A stretch of 64,000 bases of DNA from assembly GCA_027924585.1 (NCBI GenBank), contig BSBM01001445.1, positions 1,798,001-1,862,000 of the forward strand, in the 5' to 3' direction. The notes beneath the pieces are model-generated. The model saw only the letters and a list, made by a program, of their open reading frames with translations, did not search any database and had not been told where the DNA came from. Positions 57,353-64,000 of the stretch are shown here, piece after piece. A program made the translations under genes and the position numbers. The stretch's first letter is position 1. Each line of letters begins with the position of its first letter. This DNA is from Larix kaempferi. Taxonomy: Eukaryota; Streptophyta; Pinopsida; Pinales; Pinaceae.

Positions 57353-59857
57353 CCTCCCCCCTTAATATAAAGGGGTGTTCATGATTCCAAGCATCTTTTT
57401 GAACTTTTCAATCTTTTCTCTTCCATGTGATTTGGTGAAGATGTCAACACTTTGCTCATTCATGGAACAATGTCTCAAATGAATTGGCTTGGCCTCTACA
57501 TGATATTGAATCAAATGGTACTTCATGTTGATGTGCTTGGTTCGATCATGGAATCTGTGATTCTTGGCCAACTTGATTGCAGAAGTATTATCGATCAGTA
57601 GGGGAGTGGAGTTATCTTGTTTCTCTTACAATTCTTCAATTATTTTCTTGACTCACATAACCTCTTTCGTTGCTTCTGCAACAACCACGTATTATGCCTT
57701 TATTGTAGACTTTATTGGAACTGCCTATTTGCATGATCTACATGATACAATTACCGATCCAAGACTCATGAGGTATCCTGAAGTAGAACCTTCTGTATAT
57801 TTGTTTCCATTAAATTTTGAATCAAAATACCTGATAAGTTTGAAGCCATCCACATTATAATATTTGAGTCTAAAGTCTTGACTCCCCTTCAAGTATCTTA
57901 GAACTCATTTGGTAGAAGACTAGTGTCCTTCACAAGGTTTTTGCATGAACCTAGAAAGGATCCCAACAAAAAATGAAATATTTTGTTTGGTCGTGGTAAG
58001 GTAGACAAGGATTCCCACAAGATGTTTGTACTTGGTTGGATCCTCAAATTCATTGCCTTCGTTTGATTTGAGATTCATGTTAAGTTCCATTTGAGTAGAG
58101 AGAGGGTTGCATTCTTTCATGTCAAATATGTTCAACAATTCTCCATCATAGTTCCTATGGGAGATGCATATGTACTTAGGATTTTGAGTCACTTCAATTC
58201 CCAAGTAGTAGTGAAGGTGTCTCAAAGCTACCATCTCAAGATGCTCGGTTAAATTTTCATACCATGCACAAGGTACTTGTTTTAGGCCATACACTGACTT
58301 TGTGAGTTTGCATAACTATTTTTCTTGTCACTTAAGAACAACACCTTCTAGCTAGGACATGAAGATATTCTATTTCAAGTCTCCATCGAAGAAAATATTC
58401 TTCATATATCCGTTTGATAAAATTTCAACCCATTCTATGTAGCCAAAGAAAATAAGTTGCGGATGGATGCCCATTTTTATATGGGGGAGAAAGTCTCCTC
58501 ATAGTCAATTCCTTCCTTATGTGCATAGCCTTTATCAACAAGCTTCACCTTGTGCTTTTCAAGTGAGCCATTTGATCTATTCTTGTTCTTGTAGAACCAA
58601 TTGCATCCATATGGTTTTGTTTGAAATGGAGGGTCCACCAACTTCCAAGTCCCATTCTTAATGAGAGCATCATACTCATTATGCATTGATTTTTCCACTA
58701 ATCATAAGCAAAACCTTTCTCAAAGGAGGTTGGTTCAAGGTTAGCAGATAAATGAATTTCATAATCATATGAATTATCCATATATTCTACATCACCTGAA
58801 TTTGAATTATTTGAATCTCCTTCATCATCTTTTCTAGTTAAACTTCTTGTTCCTGTATTTACAACTTCATCAAGATGGACACTTTCAAGTGTCTATGTGA
58901 CCCATTTTGGAACTTTATGTGAAGTCTTAGGTTGCTCAGTTGGTGTTGCTTCATCTTCTTCAAGATAAAGTCCTCCAATTCTCTCAATCACATCATCCAA
59001 TTGACTCTCCCATTCTAGTGAAGTGGTAGGAACTTCTTCATGAGTTTCTTCATGAGGGGGTTATGGTGTTGCAAAAGAAGATTCGAAGATTGATCCAAGA
59101 CAGGGATCACCTCCTCAAGATGTGGAATCTCATTATCAACTTCATGAAAGGTATTTACATGGGTAAATTTATTGAAACGATCAAGCTTCCTCTAAATAGA
59201 CTTGTCATTTTTATTCATCTAAAAAATAAGACATATCTAAAAAGAATAAACATTTTGTTTTCCTCATTGTAAAAATGATATTCCTTGGTGGTGTTTGACT
59301 ACCCCGAGAAAATGCACTTTCAACTCCTTCCACCAAGTTTGTTTCTTTGTTACTTTGGAATTAAGGCATAACAGGTGGAACCAAAGACATTGATATGTAT
59401 ACATTAAGGGATGAAACCATACCACATTTCATATGGATTCTTGCTTACAAGAGCATGAGTGGGACTTCTATTTATCAAATAAATTGCACATAGAACTGCA
59501 TCATCCCAAAACATCAACTTTACATTCTTAAAAGATATCATAGAATGAACCATATTCAAAATAGTCCTGTTCATTTTTTGTACCACACCATTCTATTGAT
59601 ATTTGTATGGAACTATGGTTTGATGCATAATCCCATGTTTGCTAAGATAGTCTTCAAATTTATTTGATGTATATTCTCCTCCATTGCGAGTAGAAAGGTA
59701 ACCAATATTCAATTGTGTTTCATTTTCTATCCATACATGAAACTTCTTAAATGTTTCAAAGGATTGAGATTTGTTATTAAGCAAATACACCCAACAAATC
59801 CTAGTGTAATCATCGATAAAAGTCATGATATACTTGTTACCATTGCCATAAAAAACA
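57353..59857 (-). mobile_element. Ty1/copia element B, interrupted
   Basis: The minus strand carries integrase core (59850-59404), RT (58698-57920) and RNase H (about 57800-57362). Integrase before RT defines copia elements. The integrase text stops at about 59857 exactly where a candidate LTR of copia C begins, so the 5' half of B is expected beyond C, outside the window. Confidence 0.85.
57362..59857 (-). pseudogene. copia B pol pseudogene
   Basis: The integrase has MTFIDDYTRICWVYLL, LSTRNGGEYTSNKFEDYL with the usual SDNGGE reading TRNGGE, and then MFWDDAVLCAIYLINRSPT. RT starts with YDALIKNGTWKLVDPP and GIDYEETFSPI. Next, YGLKQVPCAWYENL runs almost directly into LRHLHYYLGIEV, so about 70 residues with the YVDD catalytic box are deleted. 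RNase H ends HDRTKHINMKYHLI and VDIFTKSHGREK. Stops separate the blocks. Confidence 0.88.
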
Positions 59858-61075
59858 TGTATAATATAATATAATGGGGTTTAAGAGTTTTGGGGTTTTT
59901 AGTGAAGATATAGAAGCAACAGAGAAGAACAATCAATCACATGTGTTTTCCAATGTTCCCAACAAATTAATATACAAAAAAAAATTATTGCCTTGCAAGG
60001 ATTAACGAATCAATGCATGAAGGATAAGTCTCCCATGCAAACCATAGTGAGTTATCTTCTTGGATAGTTGTAGTGCACTTCTAGTTTCTTCAATCATGCA
60101 CCAATAATGGGCCATGCCTTTCTTCCTTAACTTGAAATCATGCTTAACTGAATTTGGAGTGAACTCTCCTCATAACTGATTTAGGAGCACTTAGTTAACA
60201 AGCTAATGTCCGTGTCATAATGCAATAGGAGAAACTTTAGTGTTGTAACTTAAGTGTCGTCTTTTAACTTTGATTTTAACTAAAGTGTCGTCATGCAAAA
60301 CACTTAAGTTAACTAATTCCTTTTTAACACTTTAGTTAACTTTTCTAAACTGAAAATCATGTTGATTGACTTTACTGAAGTGATCACTAAGTTCTCCTTT
60401 AGTTAACCGATTTCATATCTTTAACTAATGCTTTAATTGAAGCATTGATTGCGGCATACATTGTTACTTAATTGAAGCTTTAACAATTCAAGTTCTCTTT
60501 AATTAGTTGAAGTGTCTACATGGGAAATTTCGAATTCTTTTGGTCTCTATGCTTTATCTCTTATTTCTTTGTATTTTATTGCATGGTCAATATGTGATCA
60601 CTTTAATTATCTATCACATTACATTATACTAAGAAGAATCATCGGATGCTATGATCATATTATATTCTTCCGGACCAAATGATCATATGCTAAAGTAATT
60701 CACTTTAGAGGTGATCAATCTCTGAAGGAGACTTAATAGCAACTGGTGATGATGGTTAATAATACATCACATGAAATTAAATGTTTTTAACAAGTAAAGC
60801 ATGACCTTTATGAGGAAGGTCCACCTCTATACGGGAGGTCCATCCCATGGATACCTGTATACGGAAGGCTCACATGAGAATCATGACTTGACACACAAGT
60901 CCAGATCCTTTTCCAACAATACTTTACAACATCATTACTTTGATTAATTACCTCTATATAGGAGGAATAACCTTTACATGGAAGGAAATCAAAGTGCTCA
61001 CCTCTATACAAGAGGATCAATCTTGGTTGCACAAGATTGGTTTGGAGAATGTCTCCTGATGTTGTACATTTAACA
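59858..61075 (-). repeat. 3' LTR of copia C
   Basis: On the minus strand a purine tract with GAGAGGGAG (about 61085-61076) is followed by TGTTAAATG, a canonical LTR start, so the upper border is firm. The lower border is placed at TGTATAAT (59858), where copia B integrase ends; this gives TGT...ACA ends and a length of 1218 bp. The LTR contains clustered GTTAAC motifs (60194, 60308, 60335, 60402) and a duplicated triad of ACCTCTATAC-like motifs (60804, 60823, 60853; 60950, 60970, 61000). Confidence 0.65.
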
Positions 61076-63300
61076 CTCCCTCTCAGCGAGGGAGGCATTC
61101 TCTGTCATACAAATATTTTCTCATAAGTACCTTAACGTTTTCACCGATAGAGGATTTTTTAGCACATCTCCTATATGCTCATCAAATTTTCAATGTACCT
61201 TCCTGGACCATGTCTTGGATGAAGTGATACTTCATTTCAATGTGCTTCAAATTTCCATGAAACATTGGGTTTTTGGAAAGCTTGATGCAACTCTAATTGT
61301 CACACCTAATAACTGTAGGCTCAATATTTTCACCAAACAACCCTGTAAGTAGATTTATGAGCCACACTGCTTCTTGGTAGGATACACTAGCACCTATTTA
61401 TTTTGCTTCTGTATTGATCTGGATAAAGAGCCCTACTTCCCGATGGACCAAGATACCATAGTTGATCCTAGGATATAACAGTATCTGGATGTACTCTTAT
61501 GGTCCACCATGCTTCCTTTCTAGTATGAGTCTATATAAACATGACTCCTCCACTGGAGGCATATCTAAGTCCATATGAAATTGTACCTCAAAGGTACCTA
61601 AGCACATGCTTAGTAGCTATCTAGTGTCTGTGCCTTGGATCAGACATAAATTGACTCAGAATTCTCATGGAATAACATACATCGGGCCTTGAATGTATCA
61701 AGTACATTAGAGAGCCTACAAGCTGTATATACAAAGTGGGATTGGCTGGATCTGATCCATATCCTGACTCATGAAGTTTCCTCAAATTGGAAACCATTGG
61801 TGTAGTCATAGATTTGCAATCTATCATGCCAAACCTGCACAATATATCCATAGTGTACTTCCCTTGAGATAGATAAATTTCATCTTTTCTTTTCCATATC
61901 TCAAGGCCAAGAGATTAGTGCATCAGACCTAAGTCTTTCATATCAAACTCTGAGGTGATATCCCTCTTGCACCAAGCAATAAGATGTTCCTCTTCAGTGA
62001 GAAACAAATCATCAACATACAAAACCAATATCAACAGTTGGTTCTTCACTACTTTGAAGTACAAATTTGGATCAGCTTCACTCTTACAGAAACCCAGTTT
62101 CTGAAGGTAGCTATCAATTCTAGAGTACCAACCCCTGGGGGCTCTCTTAAGACCATATAGATATTTCTTTAGCTTGCAAACATGGGACTCCTTCCCATGC
62201 ACCAAAAATCCTTCAGGATCCTAAATATAAACGTTTTCCTCAACCTCACCATTACGAAAGGCTTTCTTCACATCCATCTGGTGAAGTTTCCATCCCAAAA
62301 CATATGCAAGTGCAATCATTGCTCGGATTGTGGTGTACCTTGTCACAGGGGAAAATGTATCATCATAATAATTACCTTCTTTCTGAAAGAAACCTATGGC
62401 AACGAATCTGGCTTTATACTTATCAATGCTACCATCAACGACATGCTTTATCTTGTAAATCCATCTAGAAGTCACATTGGACTTCCCATCACGTTTGGGA
62501 ACAACCTTCCAAACATCATTATTCATTATAGAGTTGTACTTTTATGCCATTGCATCTTTCCAAACTTGCTTCTTTGCAGGTTCTTCATATGAGGATGATT
62601 CTGAATCACTGATGTGACTTATCAGCTCAACATACCCTGAATATCTGTTAGGTTTCTTGCACTCTCTGGATGAGCCTATTGGTGATCCATGTTTCTCTAC
62701 ATCTTGTAAGATATCTCGACACCAAGAAGATCTTCTTTTAGTGGTAGGCTAATTAGGTGACCTCTCAATCAGTTCTACTAGTTCTTCAGGAGCTAGCGAA
62801 TTTGAGGAAAATTTGGTTTCTCCCTCTCAAACTCTGAAGGAGGAGAATTAGACTTGGGATCCTCCATCTTTGAATCACATTGAATCACTTTCGATCTTTT
62901 AAAAGAAGATTCCTCATGGAAGGTAACATATTGACTGACTTCAATGTGTATCTCACATGGTACATATATTCAATATGATTTGGATGAATTGTTATAACCC
63001 ACAAAGGTTCCTTTCTTTCCAGAAGGCTCCATCTTTGTTCTATTTTATTTTGTTACATGAATGCATACTGGGCTCCCGAAGATCCTCAAGTGTGATATGT
63101 TTTCCTTCTCACCGATAAACAATTCCTTTGGTATCTTCTCATCTAGAATGGCATGCATGCTTTTATTATGGATGTACATAAATGTACTGGTGGCTTCTTC
63201 TCATAATGAGGTAGACATATTTTGATCATGCGTCATGGATTTTTTAGCCTCACATATGGTTCTATTCTTCCTTTCAGAAACCCCATTTTGCTGAGGGTTG
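61076..63300 (-). mobile_element. Ty1/copia element C interior, interrupted
   Basis: The minus strand carries the integrase C-terminal part (63300 to about 62700), RT (62526 to about 61870), the post-RT linker and RNase H (to about 61130), followed by a purine tract and LTR. The integrase is cut at 63300 by the LTR of element E. Its remaining 5' half is expected on the far side of E. Confidence 0.88.
61130..63300 (-). pseudogene. copia C pol pseudogene
   Basis: At the cut edge the integrase reads PQQNGVSERKNRT, a hallmark of the end of the copia integrase core. RT (62526-62221) has WIYKIKHVVDGSIDKYKARF and WKLHQMDVKKAFRNGEVEE. The next block (62205-61915) has YGLKRAPRGWYSRI, LILVLYVDDLFLTEEE (catalytic YVDD intact) and FDMKDLGLMH. 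Then IDCKSMTTPM and YIQLVGSLMYLIHSRPDVCY follow (61851-61621). RNase H to 61130 is decayed. This is the best preserved copia copy in the window, but stops still separate the blocks. Confidence 0.9.
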
Positions 63301-63789
63301 TGTTGAATATTGTAACTTCAAAGAATATTATATTTGTACTTTATTATTCCGGAGATGATTCATTCCTTCGAGGTAACCCTATTATGTATCTGGAGATGTT
63401 TATTCCTCCAGGGGTTTGTATTAACTAGGGTTATTAGACCCACCATGTGGGGGTCGGCCCTGTAGTTATATTTTAGGGGTTATTAGACTTCTCCAGATGA
63501 GGTCGACCCCATTAGGTCTTTTAGTCAGTTGGGAGTCAAGTATAAATAGAGGAGGTGAACTCCTCATTATATCACTCACTCACTTGTGGAAGAGTGCGCA
63601 CTTGTCTGGGAGATCTGCTAAGGAGACAAAGGAAGAAGGAGCACATCTTGTATTTTGGTTGATCATCTTATTGAGGAAAGCTTTGCTGGGTTTTCTACCC
63701 CATGAGGGTTTCCCAGGGTATATTGTGTGTCTATCTTGTGATTGTGTTTCTTTCAGTGATCTTGCTTGGCTATTTGGTTTAAACTTAAC
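63301..63789 (+). repeat. 5' LTR of copia E
   Basis: The 489-bp LTR starts TGTTGAATATTGTAACTTC and ends TTAACA, directly followed by a primer site. A TATA box (GTATAAATAGAGGAG) lies near 63540. The ends are related to the copia A LTR (9289-9875). The left neighbour is copia C integrase in the opposite orientation; the adjacent GGTTG (63296-63300) is the candidate target duplication. Confidence 0.93.
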
Positions 63790-63801
63790 ATGGTATCAGA
63801 G
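63790..63801 (+). promoter_or_regulatory. primer binding site of copia E
   Basis: TGGTATCAGAGC is a perfect match to the 3' end of plant initiator tRNA-Met and abuts the LTR with no gap. Confidence 0.93.
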
Positions 63802-64000
63802 CTAGACTGAATAGGACATCTTTCACAAGGTAAGAATACCTCTCTCTCTCTCCTTGGTGAAGTTAGGGTTTCAGCCCAAAGTGGGTATTATTGATTTTTG
63901 GTTGCATGGATGGATAGATCTTTTCAATACCTTTCTTTTGAGACCTAGATCGAACTTTTTGGTTGGGTAGAACTCCGGGAATTCCAAACCCTAATTATAC
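63802..64000 (+). mobile_element. leader of copia E, continues beyond window
   Basis: The untranslated leader contains a (CT)n tract at 63840-63851. No gag frame is recognisable before the window ends. Because E has a clean LTR and a perfect primer site, it may be younger than the elements it interrupts. Confidence 0.7.

Overview
The window is plant nuclear DNA of low gene density and high AT content, built almost entirely from decayed transposable elements. Plant-type elements (Ty3/gypsy and Ty1/copia with initiator-tRNA-Met primer sites reading TGGTATCAGAGC, an L1-type LINE with DUF4283-like ORF1 and terminal RNase H, and TATAAATAGAG-type LTR promoters), their heavy decay and the near absence of ordinary genes suggest a very large genome such as a gymnosperm's. 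That assignment is inference; no gene here fixes the species.

Layout, left to right. 1-4.9 kb: 5' part of a minus-strand Ty3/gypsy element (integrase at the window edge, then RNase H, RT, protease, gag, a duplicated primer binding site, and the 5' LTR). 4.9-6.1 kb: an LTR-like block with a minus-strand TATA box. 6.6-9.9 kb: a degenerate plus-strand copia element whose 3' region carries two tandem arrays, abutting a gypsy LTR fragment (9.9-10.55 kb). 12.2-17.3 kb: two copies, in opposite orientation, of one non-L1 LINE family. 19.2-19.7 kb: an L1 fragment. 20.0-25.6 kb: a structurally complete, old, minus-strand gypsy element with chromodomain and paired 493-bp LTRs. 25.6-26.0 kb: LINE RT fragment. 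26-33 kb: mostly unassigned AT-rich DNA with tandem duplications and hairpins, ending in a minus-strand retroelement leader with a triplicated primer site.

The block from about 28.2 to 45.9 kb is the least familiar part. It is bracketed by two arrays of a 23-bp repeat built on the palindrome CTCGATCGAG. Between them are a decayed plus-strand multi-exon gene (33.7-35.7 kb) and a decayed minus-strand gene (45.35-40.25 kb) with two recognisable GT-AG introns. The latter carries a transposase-like signature that I cannot place in a named superfamily. A 560-bp foldback element and an 815-bp solo LTR with a perfect 5-bp target duplication sit between the two genes. A large DNA transposon with subterminal repeats is a plausible but unproven reading.

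47-53.8 kb holds a nearly full-length but broken L1 LINE on the plus strand. 57-64 kb is a nest of copia elements: C (minus) appears inserted into the integrase of B (minus), and the 5' LTR of E (plus) is inserted into the integrase of C. None of the large coding regions appears intact. I found no tRNA, rRNA, CRISPR array or intact host gene.
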